DNA of 62,000 nucleotides from Zygnema cylindricum (taxonomy: Eukaryota > Streptophyta > Zygnematophyceae > Zygnematales > Zygnemataceae), in assembly GCA_037447655.1 (NCBI GenBank), contig JBBHKE010000349.1:1-62000 (forward strand), read 5' to 3'. This document shows, piece by piece, positions 11,034 through 22,419 of the stretch. A model generated the notes under the pieces. The model ran no database searches and had not been told where the DNA came from. It saw nothing but the letters and a program-made list of their open reading frames with translations. Every line of letters starts with the position of its first letter. The stretch's first letter is position 1. The translations under genes were made by a program, and so were the position numbers.

Positions 11034-13456
11034 GGGTGTGTCCCCATGTATTAAAATATCGACTGTAATCTGTCGTTTTCACCCAGAACGCAGTTTCGTA
11101 CAAGATAAAATTTAACCGTACAAAAATTCAATTCTTTAAAATTACAGCTAAGGGTACGTCCCCATGTAGGCGATACTTTGAAAAAATACTTTGGACTGTA
11201 GTGAAGGGTTCCGTACTACTTTGAAAAGCGTCCCTATGTGCGAAAATGAAGTCGGAACTTTGAAATGTGACGGTTGTAGACGTAGGTACAACTTTGTGAC
11301 GGTTGACGACGACTACAAAATTGGTGACGTCAACAAAAACAGCGACAGTTGTAGACGTCTAGATTTTTGTAATTTTGTGATAGCCTATTCCCACCGGAGC
11401 ATTTCCGATTCCGATGATTTTCCGATTTCTGATAAAATATGAAACTTTTAAAATCCTTTGTACGTGCAAAACTTTCTTTCTATTTGTCGAACAGCGATCC
11501 TTTCATTCATAGCCTATTCCCACGGGAAAAAAATCACTTCCGCAACAGACGGACGGTCGAATAATGTACGGCTTTCTCTGAAAACCGTACAAAAAATATT
11601 GCGGGATGTAGAAGTCGGGTAAAAGTAGCGTATTTCGCCGAAAAGCTGACGTAGCCAAAACAACATCGAACGGCTATTTCATTGCACTCGCGCGAAACAA
11701 TTGCAGGTTTTGAACCACCGTCGTCGTCCTTCGAACATTCAATACTGCAGGTCTGTTTTAGCGCCTAATGTTTGATGACGTCGAAACGTGTACGTTTTCC
11801 GATCAGTTTCGGAAAATCAAATGCTCCGGTGGGTATTAGGCTATGAGATGGCATATGTTTGTTTAGGGTTTTGTAACATTGTGACGTCACGCTAACTTGT
11901 GACGTCACAAATTCAAGAACTTTCGGCCATGGAGACCCGATTTCGTTTTCTCTATTTTTTTCGCTCTACTTGCCATAAAAAGATACACAAAGGCAGTCAA
12001 AAGATTAAATTTTCAAATATCTTTCATTTCATACCAGTTTTGTCGTGCCTCATTCTAAAAAGTGAGAGATAAAAGTGATAGTGTGAGAGGGAGAGGGGAG
12101 AGGCGGCGACGATGCAAAATTCTACCGAGGACCCATGAATGAAATTGGAGGTCCGAGACCCCTGCAGATTTTTTTCCGTACATCCTCGTCTTTTTCGTAC
12201 ATGCACATGACGGGCAGGGAGAAAAATAGCGAGTACTCTCCCTCGTCCTCAAATTTTACCACTCGTGTGGCGCGTGCGTGGGTCATTTTTCATTCGTTGT
12301 TTGGGCGGTACTTTCCCTGAAATCAGGTCGCGAGGTGATTTTTGATGAAGTTTTTTGACGGGCTGGATTCTCTTGCCCGGTGGTCGAAAAAAGGAAAACG
12401 CCAAAATGCGTTCACATGACGACAAACATGAAGTACATTCAAAGTATCGACTTGAAGTTTTCTGTACTTTTAAAGAATTGATATTTCTGTACGGCTAAAG
12501 TTTATCTCGTACGGAACTGCGTTTTGGGTGAAAACGACAGATTAAAGTCGATACTTTAATACATGGGGACGCTCCCTAACTTCAAGTCGATACTTTGAAT
12601 GTACTTCATATTTGTCGTCATGTGAACGCATTTTGGCGTTTTCCTTTTTTCGACCACCGGGCAAGCGAATCCAGCCCGTCAAAAAACTTCATCAAAAATC
12701 ACCTCGCGACTTGATTTCAGAGAAAGTACCGCCAAACAACGAATGAAAAATGAACCACTCGCGCGCCACTCGTTTGGCGAATGAAAACTTAACCACTCAC
12801 GCGCCACACGAGTGGTAAAAATTTAGGACGAGGGAGAATACTCGCTATTATTCTCCCTACCCGTCACGTGCATGTACGGAAAAGACGAGGATGTACGGAA
12901 AAAAATTTGCAGGGGGTCTCGGACCTCCAATTTCATTCATGGGTGTCCTCGGTAAAATTTTGCATCGTCGTCGCCTCTCCCCTCTCCATCTCAACCTATC
13001 ACTTTTATCGCTCACTTTTTAGAATGAGGCACGACAAAACTGGTATGAAATGAAAGATATTTGAAAAATAGTTCTTTTGACTTCCTTAATGCATATTTTT
13101 ATGGCAAGTAGAGCAAAAAAAGTAGAGAAAACGAAATCGGGTATCCATGGCCGAAAGTTCTTGAATCTGTGACGTCACAAGTGAGCGTGACGTCACAATG
13201 TTACAAAACCCTACACATCTGCCATGTCACAAAATTTTCAAAAATCTAGACGTCTACGACTGTCGCTGTTTTTGTTGGCGTCACCAATTTCGTAGTCGTC
13301 GTCAACCGTCACAAAGTTGTACGTACGTCTACAACCGTCACATTTCAAATTTTCGATTTCATTTTCGCACATAGGGACGCTTTTCAAAGTAGTACGGAAC
13401 ACTTCACTACGGTCCAAAGATTTTTTTCAAAGTATCGCTTACATGGGGACGTACCC
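11034..13456. mobile_element. Large foldback, Tourist/Harbinger-like non-autonomous element (TSD TTA)
   Basis: The ends are GGGTGTGTCCCCATGTA and TACATGGGGACGTACCC, each flanked by TTA (11031-11033, 13457-13459). Two long arms, about 11154-12460 and 12579-13456, are inverted copies of each other around a 118 bp centre. That centre (12461-12578) is itself repeated inverted at 11034-11150. A second AAGGGTACGTCCCCATGTA terminus at about 11152 suggests two overlapping or nested termini. There is no transposase gene. Internal TTGTAGACGTC and GTGACGTCAC motifs recur and are shared with the elements at 41.1 and 43.9 kb. The TWA target site and GGG..CCC ends point to the PIF/Harbinger (Tourist) group. 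Confidence 0.75.
11383..11846. mobile_element. Stowaway-like MITE inserted in the left arm of the foldback element
   Basis: The termini TAGCCTATTCCCACCGGAGC and GCTCCGGTGGGTATTAGGCTA are near-perfect inverted repeats flanked by TA. The equivalent place in the right arm (about 13220-13235) lacks this segment, so it is a clean insertion polymorphism between the two arms. It contains the 11507-11745 inverted partner of 10588-10893. Confidence 0.7.
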
Positions 13457-13800
13457 TTACAAAGGCATCGATTACATCGCGTATCGTCTGTAAACAAGTT
13501 TTTACATACGTGTTATGATTTGAGTGGTTTCACGTAAGTCGATGATCAAAACTATAAAATCGTCAAAGATTTGGACACCAACCATTTTCGTATGGAAATC
13601 CATACTTGCGTATGACGTACGTGTACTTTGCAAGTGTACCGCGTCAATGTACTCCGCGAAAAAAACATTCACGCTAAATACGATCGACGGTGTACTATAC
13701 AACAAAATGGTACGGTACACCGCGAATGGTAGTTATAGTAAATTACTCTTATTCGGTCACTCGAAATTTCGACTCTATCACATGAAATAGAGTAAACGAT
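13457..13800 (+). mobile_element. Remainder of the interrupted Tourist-like element
   Basis: From TTACAAAGGCATCGATTACATC onward this matches the inner part of the element at 26105-26757 (TTTTTACATACGTG, CACGTAAGTCGA, AAGTGTACCGC). The right terminus was not located, so the 3' limit is approximate. Confidence 0.6.
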
Positions 13801-14774
13801 TCTAATTTTTTCATTATGCTATTTAACGTAAAGTTTAATTAGCGTTTTTAATCTTAATATAGATTCGTTTTAAATAGTGTGGAGTACGGACGACCTCCAA
13901 CCGTGCAAAATTATACTTTATTAAGTAAAAAAGTACAAACAATGATTTAATACACCTCGTTATCTTGTAACTGCGTTTTAACAAACCGCGTAGTGCAAAC
14001 GTCATAGTGACGATAAACTGTAGGTTTTGCCAAATTCTGTACGAATACCTTATTTACAGTAGTGGATATTAGCGTGCCAAATCATATTAAACTTCATAGT
14101 TGAAAAGGTTATATCACATAAATTAGCATTCATTACTCTAATTGTTTTTTTTAGTTTTTGTACTCTAATAATTTGATTACTCTAATTAAGATTTGCGGTG
14201 TACTGTACATAATTAAACTCAGTCAAATTGTCCGTACCGTACCATAGTGAAAAAGTACAACATGTACGGCAAATTGTAAAATTCTTGCGTATCGATCTGA
14301 TTCAACAAACTCTATAGATGTCCCATTCGTACGGATTTTGACATTTTTACGAAAATTGCGAAATAGTCGTTGATTTCACACTTTTCATAAATTTTTTACA
14401 GTTTTTGTTGTACGAGAATAAACGGAGATGTAAAAAAATATACGAAAAGTGTGAAAAAAAAATCCTTAAAAAAACTGATAAAGAATGGAAAATATACGGA
14501 AATGTACGACATTATTCGGATAGTGTACCCTTAAAACTTTAAAAGTACGAAAAATTTAAGGCACTTGTACTGAAATATGAAGGAACGTAAGGGAATGTAC
14601 CCTAAAAAATTCAAACCCTAAAATCCCCTTTAAAAAGCCTTAAAAGGGACAAAAAAATGTACAAGTCATTGTACGTAAATGTAAAAACTATGTAAGGCAG
14701 AATGTACGAAAATGTAGTTAAAAAACCCTAAAATAAATAGCCCCAAAAAGAACGGAAAAATATGGACACTATTC
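13801..14774. other. AT-rich, GTACG-dense stretch without a gene
   Basis: Many GTACG/CGTAC words, as in the flanking elements. No domain and no clear terminal repeat. Probably old transposon debris. Confidence 0.4.
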
Positions 14775-15338
14775 AGAGATGTTGTCGAGCGTGCCTGAGA
14801 AACATAAGTGAAGGGCACACAAACCGGAGTAGTCGAATTCTAAGCCTTACAAATAACCCCCAAATGCGAATGCTTCCCATAATAATGATCATGCCCACGG
14901 CTACCCCCATCCTTTTTTTAGATATGCATGCAAAATAGGGGAACACCCGGACAGGGAAATGGGATGAGTGCATGGGAAGGCGAAAGGAATCCCTTCCCCC
15001 TTCCTTTCTCCCACCTGGTTAGAGAAAGGGTTGGGGTCTCGGTAGTTGGTTGATATCCCAATATTTTTTTTTATCTACGGGAAGTCTTTAGCAATTGTCC
15101 CCTCAAAACCCACGGTTTCAATCACCGGGGTTGTAGTTTACTCTCGAAAGGTAACGCCAAAGCAAAGAGAGCAACAAATGAAGACACAAATGCACTACCA
15201 TGTAGAAATATAGAAATAAATAGGATTGGCTGATTCAGATTTAACAATATCACCTTGCCCCAAAAAAGAGAATAAATGATGGATGATGTGGAATATAGTG
15301 AAGCAAACTAAACATACCGCGGAAATTAATGACGACAA
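14775..15338 (-). mobile_element. Gypsy leader/LTR remnant, cut by the copia element
   Basis: 14775-15065 matches the block at about 22660-22965 (GGGCACACA, ATGATCATGCCCACGGCT, GATATGCATGCAAAATAGG). 15066-15338 matches the gypsy LTR (CTACGGGAAGTC, CACTACCATGTAGAAATATA). The LTR match ends exactly at the TG that starts the copia LTR (15339), so the copia element inserted into this LTR. Confidence 0.75.
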
Positions 15339-16650
15339 TGTTAATATTTGAGTATATTCTAGGTCAGTATTAGGATAGAAAAAGAGTTGAGGCGGTCTGC
15401 TTCTAACTCCCCTCACCAAGCCCCCACACTTGTTGTAGTCACTGAAGGTTGAAGGTTGGACAAGGAGCTAGAGCCATGGCTGCCGAGGCTCTCTATGGAG
15501 ACAAGGTGTAGATTTGGTAGACTTACCCAAAAAGGTATTTTGACGGACCCAGGAATTTATCCTGTTACCTACCGTCCGTCAAGTAACCCCTAGCATTTAG
15601 CCTTATCCAATAGTCTAGGACTAGTGCTATGACATATAGGGTTTGTTACGTGTTTAAATAGTTACATGTAGGGACTTTCATTTAACTAGATTACGGTATA
15701 TAGGACAAAAAAACAATTGTACTTTTAGTACCAGACGAAACAAATAGAACGGACATTTGTTTCGACGATCCGTATTAAATGACGATATAAATCGGACGGC
15801 CGTGGTTAGCGTCGTTATCGCGGAAAAGACAATTTGGCGGTTTGTAGACGCCGCCACTCCGGATGACACGTGGCAACATCATACCGATTTACGGAATCTT
15901 CGAAACAAAAGACAACAAATCCGAATGCGACAAATGTCGCATTATAGCGATGTCGTACAATGTACGTACAGAAAGTACTCCGACACTTATACTTTCTTGT
16001 ACGGTACCGTTTTTTGGACGTGGCATGACTTGGAGCCTTGTGGAGAGATAATATTTGGTAGCACGAAATCCGAGGATCAGAGGAACTAATCCGGATATGG
16101 CATGTGTCAACCTTTAGGCCATGTCGTACGAAGGCCGTACAAAAGGTACACCGACACCTGTACCTTTATTTAATTAACATTATTGCGATTGGTTCGTATC
16201 TCAGCACTAGGGGGCTTAGAGAGGGTTTTTAGGACTTATAATATTTCTGGTAGGTAGCTGATTGTCCTAGAGAGCACCTTGTATAAATGGCAAACTTTGG
16301 CCAGCCATACCTATCAATTCAGTTGACCAAATTCATTGATTCTTTTTGATGCGGACTCAAGGGAGTCTATGCTATACAGTGGTGTAATCGGTCAGAGTGT
16401 TTGTTTGCCAAGGTGGCTTTATTTCTAAGAGAAATTCAAAGTGGGGAATGTTATCCAAAACTCATATTTTAACTTTCCATTTTGTGGTGAAACTAAGCAC
16501 ACAGAAAGTCTTATCTCACAGGGGTGAAGCTGCAACAGGGTTTTGATTGTAAATTGGTCAATCATTTTAGTTTATATAAACTTGGAGTCGGCACTATCTA
16601 GATTAACTTCTTTGGACCTGCGAATTTTGTGTGGCAATAGAGCCTATAGA
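15339..16650 (+). mobile_element. 5' LTR of a gag-only copia element
   Basis: Begins TGTTAATATTTGAGTA and is about 1.3 kb long. It is repeated as the 3' LTR at 18537 and in pieces at 19.7-21.6 kb. The gag start (ATG at 16661) follows directly, and GGTTATGGGCCCACC just before or over it is the candidate primer-binding region. The end is placed by where the copies diverge and is approximate. A tRNA T-arm-like hairpin lies at about 15551-15591. Confidence 0.75.
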
Positions 16651-16660
16651 ATTTTAGGTT

Positions 16661-17947
16661 ATGGGCCCACCATCTAGGGTGCATATGTTTGATGGAATGG
16701 AATTCACTTATTGGGAGTTTACAATGGAGGGATTAATTTTCGCAAAGCACTTGTGAGGAATTGTTTCGTGACAAGTGAGGTGTTCGCCACCAAGCTTTAG
16801 AGGAACTCACTATGGAGAATCATCTGGGGCTTCCCAGAAAACCAATCGGAGTAAGGATGCAACGGAAGGTGAAGGGAAAATCATTACCATGGAAGGGGGA
16901 AAAAGGGAGAACGATAAAGGGACATCGATGTTGAGGAAAGCTAGGCTCACGGCTATGGTTCCACTTGTGGAGGTTATAACTGAACCAAAAACTGAAGAAA
17001 ATGATAGAAAAATTTGGGAATATAAAAACACTAGAGCAAAACATCTCATACTTAGATATGTGTCTAAGTCTATAGCTATCACTCTTTCAAATCTAACCAA
17101 ATCTTCAAAAATCTGGGAAACACTAATTTAGAGTTATAAGAGTGAGACTATACAGATAGAGCAGTCAGTAAACCAGGAAATTGAGGCATATGTATATAAA
17201 GGCGGTAGCATGATAGAGTTTTGCAATGGTATTGCTGATTTATATATTGAGCTTGCTAGTGCGGGATATGTACAATCTGAGGAGAAAAATATTAATACAC
17301 TAATAATGAAACTCCCAGATGAGTACGAAGACATTGTTTATCGTATGCAGGGAATGGATGGCTCCTCATGGACTTGGAGCATTACCATGGGGATAATTCT
17401 TGTGAGGGAAAGCACTTTGGAGCATCGTAGGGGAAGTGACAAAGTGACTGCATTTACAGATGGTGGTGACTGGTGAAAGCGTGATGTGAGGACCGGCGGT
17501 GACGAGCGGAAGCGTGATGAGAGGAAGAAAGACAAAGGTAAACCTTATCGGAACTTTGGTGGAAAGAGAGGGAGAGGAAAAAAAAAGGGAGCTTTGAAAA
17601 AAAAGGTTTGCTTCTGTTGTAGAGAACCGGGTCATTATATGGAGGAGTGTCCTCGTTTGGAAAAACTTAGAAGTTGGAGTGTGAATGAGGAGGAAGAAAG
17701 GGAAAAGGAGAAAGATGATGAAGAAATCTTGGAAATTCTTCACATCGGTAGAATGGAGAAGAGAGAAAAGTACACAAAAATTCCACGAAGGGAACAATGT
17801 GTTTTAGGAGGTATAAGAGAAGTAAAGAGAGAGGAGGTACTTGAGGATGTCGAGGAGTGTAGAGTGGGTGACTTAGAAATGAGAAAGTCAGATCTAGGAT
17901 CCATAAGTGAAAATGGGAATGATAAAATTAATGAGGAAAATTTTTAA
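16661..17947 (+). pseudogene. gag: Copia gag (capsid plus zinc knuckle), interrupted by stops
   Basis: The frame starts MGPPSRVHMFDGMEFTYWEF and shows the copia capsid pattern: IWEYKN...AKHLIL, the KLPDEYEDIV helix and the IILVRESTLE segment. A CX2CX4HX4C zinc knuckle, CFCCREPGHYMEEC, follows at about 17612-17653, with a charged tail after it. Stops interrupt it after AKHL, after WETLI and after TDGGDW. It is homologous to the gag at 61.5-62 kb. Gag would form the virus-like particle and bind element RNA. No protease, integrase or RT follows, so it would depend on a related element for pol. Confidence 0.85.
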
Positions 17948-18536
17948 ACATATTTTGAAAACATAAAACTGGTCGGAAAGGGAGACTTCAACGGATTTCG
18001 AGGAAAAAGGAGAAGTGAAACTAGAAAGGGTTTTAAAGGATAGGAGAGAAGAGAAATATTTAATGATAGTTTTAGGGGAAGAGAAAATTTTATTGGGAAT
18101 ACGTTGAGAAAGTGAGAGTGGAAAGATCGCCATGGGAGAGAGTGAGGAAAGTTCATTTTTTGGGGGCAATGGGTTTGACATCACTAAAAGAAGTGATGGT
18201 ACTTAAGAAGGTGTGTCTGTAAAAGAGTTAGCATCAGGGTGTATGTTGCAGATTGGAGATGGGGCTGGCTGTTTGGATCGCAAGAGGGAAATCGGTTTGT
18301 GTGTGGATGAAAGAATGATGAAGTGGATAAAATCTTTGCTCGGATTTATGAAAAGTGGGATGTTAAATAAAATGTGTGATGCAATTATTATTTCAGTTCA
18401 TTTAATGCACTGTGTTAAATACTTAAGTTTTATAAAAAGAAAAGGAAAAAGGAAAAAGAAAAGGAAAAAGGGGAGGGGGTGTTTGTTTACTTGTTTGTGG
18501 AAGTTGAAAGAAAAATAGACTAGAAAATAAGGGGAG
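17948..18536 (+). other. Copia internal remnant and polypurine tract
   Basis: No pol domain is recognisable. It ends in AAAATAAGGGGAG, a good polypurine tract immediately before the TG of the 3' LTR. A GGAAAAAGGAAAAAG purine segment lies at about 18440-18480. Confidence 0.65.
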
Positions 18537-19717
18537 TGTTGATATTTGAGTATTGTCTAGGTCTGTATTAGAATAGAAAAAGAGTTGAGGCGGTCTGCCT
18601 CTAACTCCCCTTCTCCAAGCCCCCACACTTGCTGTAGTCACTGAAGGCTGGAAAGGGAGCTAGAGCCATGGCTACCTAAACTCTCTAGAGAAGACAGGAA
18701 GTGAATTAGGTAGATTTAACAAAATATACTTGACGGACCCAGGTATTGAACCTGGAACCTGCCGTCCGACAAGTCGGCGTAGCCGTTGCCTTTAACCGTT
18801 AAACCTAGAACTAGTGTTACGTTACATTAGGTTTGATTACATTATAAATTGTTACGCGTAGACTAAATCGTTTAACGGGAAATAGATTCTTAGTACATAG
18901 ATACCGTTTTAATATAGTACGGAGTACAGTACGGATACGAAACGGATACCGCGCATTTGTTTCGATAGCGAAACAAATACCGCGCGTCGAATTTCAGCGG
19001 CTAAGATTATAGCCGGTTTTTGATCGGACGGCCGCGATAGGTGTCTCGATCACGGAACATGTACTTTTGCCGTTTTTGATCCATCGCCACTTCATATGAC
19101 ATGTGGCGCGACAATGTTGGATTGCGGCGACTCCGGAGATTTCGGGAACGAATCCGTCTATGACACGTGTCGACAATTTGGCCATGTTTTACAATGGCCG
19201 TACAAAAAGTACAACCGCACCTGTACTTTTCTGTACGACACAGTAATTTGATTGGTGCCGTACTTGAGTAGATAGAGTTTTAGAGGAAAAATAGGACTTA
19301 GAAGATTTTGGGTAAGTAGCTGCCTCTCCCAGAGAGCACCTTGTATAAATGGCAAACTTTGGCCAGCCATAACTATCAATTTACTTGACCATTTTCAGTG
19401 ATTTTTTTTGCTGCGGACTCAGGGGAGTCGAAGCTACACAGCGGTGTAGTCGGTCAGAGTTTTTGTCTGCCAGGGTGGCTGCATTTTTAAGGGAAAGTCA
19501 AAGTGGGTGAATGTGTCCAAATCTCATATTCTAACTTTGCATTCTATGGTGGAACTGAGCACACAGAAAGTGTTATTTCACAGGGGTGAATCTATATTGG
19601 GGTTCTGCCTGTCAAGGGGTCAGTCACTTGGCTTTGTATTAACTTGGAGTCGGCACTATCTAGATTAGCTTTTTTTGGATCTGCATACTCTGAGGGCCAA
19701 TGGAGGTCTCAGAGTTT
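18537..19717 (+). mobile_element. 3' LTR of the gag-only copia element
   Basis: Begins TGTTGATATTTGAGTATTG after the polypurine tract and parallels the 5' LTR block by block. It ends near GGTCTCAGAGTTTA, where a further partial LTR starts. It carries an ATTTGTTTCG..CGAAACAAAT hairpin (about 18955-18980) and the T-arm-like hairpin (about 18730-18775). Confidence 0.75.
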
Positions 19718-19721
19718 AATG

Positions 19722-20345
19722 GCTACCTAGGCTTTCTAGAGAAGACAAGGGGTGAATTAAGTAGACTTACCAAAAGTTAGTTGACGGACCCAGGAATTGA
19801 TCCTGGTACATGCCGTCCGTCAATCCGCATTAGCCGTTAGCTCTAGCCGTTAAGTCTGGGACAGATATTACGATATGTAGGGTTTGATAAATAAATAAAT
19901 CGTTATATGTAGATTAATCCGTTTAATGGCTAATAGATACTTAGTACATTGATACAGTTTGATTAGTACGAAGTACGGTATGTGGACAGAACGGATACCG
20001 CGCATTTGTTTCGATAGCGAAACAAATGAGCGGTATTTGTTTCGCTATCGAAACAAATGCACGGTATCCGTTCTGTCCACATACCGTACTTCGTACTAAA
20101 TCAAACTGTATCTATGTACTAAGTATCTATTAGCCGTTAAACGGATTAATCTACATATAACGATTTATTTATTTATCAAACCCTATATATCGTAATATCT
20201 GTCCCAGACTTAACGGCTAGAGCTAACGGCTAATGCGGATTGACGGACGGCAGGTACCAGGATCAATTCCTAGGACCGTCAACTAACTTTTGGTAAGTCT
20301 ACTTAATTCACCCCTTGTCTTCTCTAGGGAGCCTAGGCAGCCATG
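19722..20345. repeat. Near-perfect 0.6 kb palindrome of two inverted copia LTR fragments
   Basis: 19722-20029 and 20040-20345 are inverted copies with very few differences and a spacer of about 10 bp around GAGCGGT. Each arm is the 5' part of the copia LTR, head to head. The arms end with the ATTTGTTTCG hairpin at the centre. Confidence 0.85.
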
Positions 20346-20590
20346 GCTGTAGCTCCCTATCAGCCTTCAGTGACTACAACAAGTGTGGGGGCTTGGATAG
20401 GGGAGTTAGAGGCAGACCGCCTCAGCTCTTTTTCTATCCTAATACAGACGTAGAAAATACCGAAATATCAACACTCCCCTTATTTTCTAGTCTATTTTCT
20501 TTCAACTTCCAGAAACAAGTAAACAAACACCCCCTCCCCTTTTTTTTTTTTCTTTTCTTTTTCCTTTTTCCTTTTCCTTTCATAAAACTT
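20346..20590 (-). mobile_element. Copia 3' LTR start plus polypurine tract, - strand fragment
   Basis: Read on the - strand this is GGGTGTTTGTTTACTTG, AAAATAAGGGGAG, then TGTTGATATTTCGG and the LTR beginning. It matches 18425-18700. It is continuous with the right arm of the palindrome, so an inverted copy of the element's 3' end lies here. Confidence 0.75.
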
Positions 20591-21587
20591 AGATTACGGT
20601 ATATAGGACAAAGAAACAATTGTACTTTTAGTACCGGACAAGACAAATAGTACAAACATTTGTTTCGACGATCCGTATTAAATGACGATATAAATCGGAC
20701 GGCCGTGGTTAGCGTCGGTATCGCGGAAATGACAATTTGGCGGTTTGCAGACGCCGCCATTTCGGATGACACCTAGCAACATCATACGGGTTTTACAAAA
20801 TCTCCGGAACAGAAGACAACAAATCCGAATGCGACAAATGTCGCATTATGGCGATGTCGTACAATGTACGTACAGAAAGTACTCCGACACTTGTACTTTC
20901 TTGTACGGTACCGGTTTTTCAGACGTGGCATGACTTGGAGCCACGTGGAGAGATAATATTTGTTTGCACAAAATCCGAGGATTAGAGGAACTAATCTGGA
21001 TATGGCATGTGTCGACCTTTAGGCCATGTTGTACGAAGGCCGTACAAAAGGTACACCGGCACCTGTACCTTTATGTACTTAACAGTATTGGAATTGGTTT
21101 GTACCTCAGCAGTAGGGGGCTTAAAGAGGGGTTTTAGGACTAAGAATATTTCTGGTAGGTAGTTGGCTCTCCCAGAGAGCACCTTGTATAAATGGTAAAC
21201 TTTGGCCAACCATAACTATCAATTCAGTTAACCAAATTCAGTGATACTTTTTGCTGCAGACTCATGGGTGTCTTACTTTTTGCTGCAGACTCATGGGTTC
21301 CACGTTACACAAGGGTGTAGTCGTTCAGAGTGTTTGACTGCGTGGGTGGCTGCATTTCTAAGGGAAAGTCAAAGTGGGGAATGTTATCCAAAACTCATAT
21401 CCTAACTTTGCATTCTGTGGTGAAACTGAGCACACATAAAGTCTTATCTCACAAAGGTGAAGCTATGATGGGCATCTGATTGTCAAGGGGTCAATCATTT
21501 AGGTTTATATAAACTTGGAGTCGGCACTGTTTAGATTAGTTTCTTTGAATCTGCGAATTCTTTGTGGCAATGGAGCCCACAAAATTT
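20591..21587 (+). mobile_element. Copia LTR fragment, + strand
   Basis: From AGATTACGGTATATAGGACA to CAATGGAGCCCACAAAAT it matches 15688-16650 of the 5' LTR. A 29 bp tandem duplication lies at 21246-21303. It abuts the truncated gypsy LTR at 21588. Confidence 0.75.
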
Positions 21588-22419
21588 CAGGTTATTCACT
21601 ACCACGTAGAAATATAGTAATAAATAGGATTTGTTGTTTCAGATTTAACAATATCACCTTGCCCAGAAAAGAGTATAAAAGATGGAAGATGTGGAATACA
21701 GTGAAGCAAGCTAAACATACCCCGGAAATTAACGATGAAAATGAAGAAAAGGCGACCCCTTCTCCGACGACACCGCAAATAAGTATGGTATTCCTTCACC
21801 CCTCGGTGTCGGCAGTACAAAACCGACCAGACTCTTCTCGGTTCCAGACAGCAAAAAGTCAAAAAATCACCCAAAAGGGAAGATAGTTCCAACTATCCAC
21901 CTAGACTAAGATTTCCCACACAAGACAAATCCAAAACAAAGATGGCAATAGTGTCAAAACAAAGATGGCAATAGTGTCAAAACAAAACAAAGATTCTCCA
22001 AAGATGATTTGTTTAGAATTTTTGAGGGTTTTCATAGGAGACAATACTAAAAAACAATCTGTCTCCTTCGACCCAAAGTGCGTTATACATCAACGTTTGT
22101 CAAATTGTAGGTCCAAAAGTCAAAACTATGCTAATAACCAATGAGCGGAAAGCAAGTGTAATTGAACTGACATAAGACAAAATAATGCATACAACACTTG
22201 GGGCAAAAAGTTATGCTTCGGCCAGCGGCTAGATCCGCGGCTGAAAGTAATAATTTGTTCCACTATTGTAAGACAAAGTCATGAAAAGGACACTAACTTG
22301 CCAAACTTTGACCTAATGTAATTAATGGACCAAAAGTCAGTTGAGCCTAAACTAAATTCTTACTGACGGCTAACAGCATAATCTAGAAGCAAATCCGGAA
22401 AGTTACGTGGCCATCCACA
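21588..22419 (-). mobile_element. 3' LTR of the methyltransferase-bearing gypsy element, truncated
   Basis: Matches the right-hand LTR at about 34790-35750 (AGATTTAACAATATCACC, CCGGAAATTAACGATG, AAGTTACGTGG). On the - strand it begins TGTGGATGGCC. About 130 bp of the 3' portion are missing at 21588. A 23 bp tandem duplication lies at 21933-21978. Confidence 0.8.

Noticed and set aside
12868-13053. Small ORFs in the foldback arms that look alike on both sides
   Set aside because: They are mirror copies of the same inverted repeat, with no codon conservation beyond the DNA identity.
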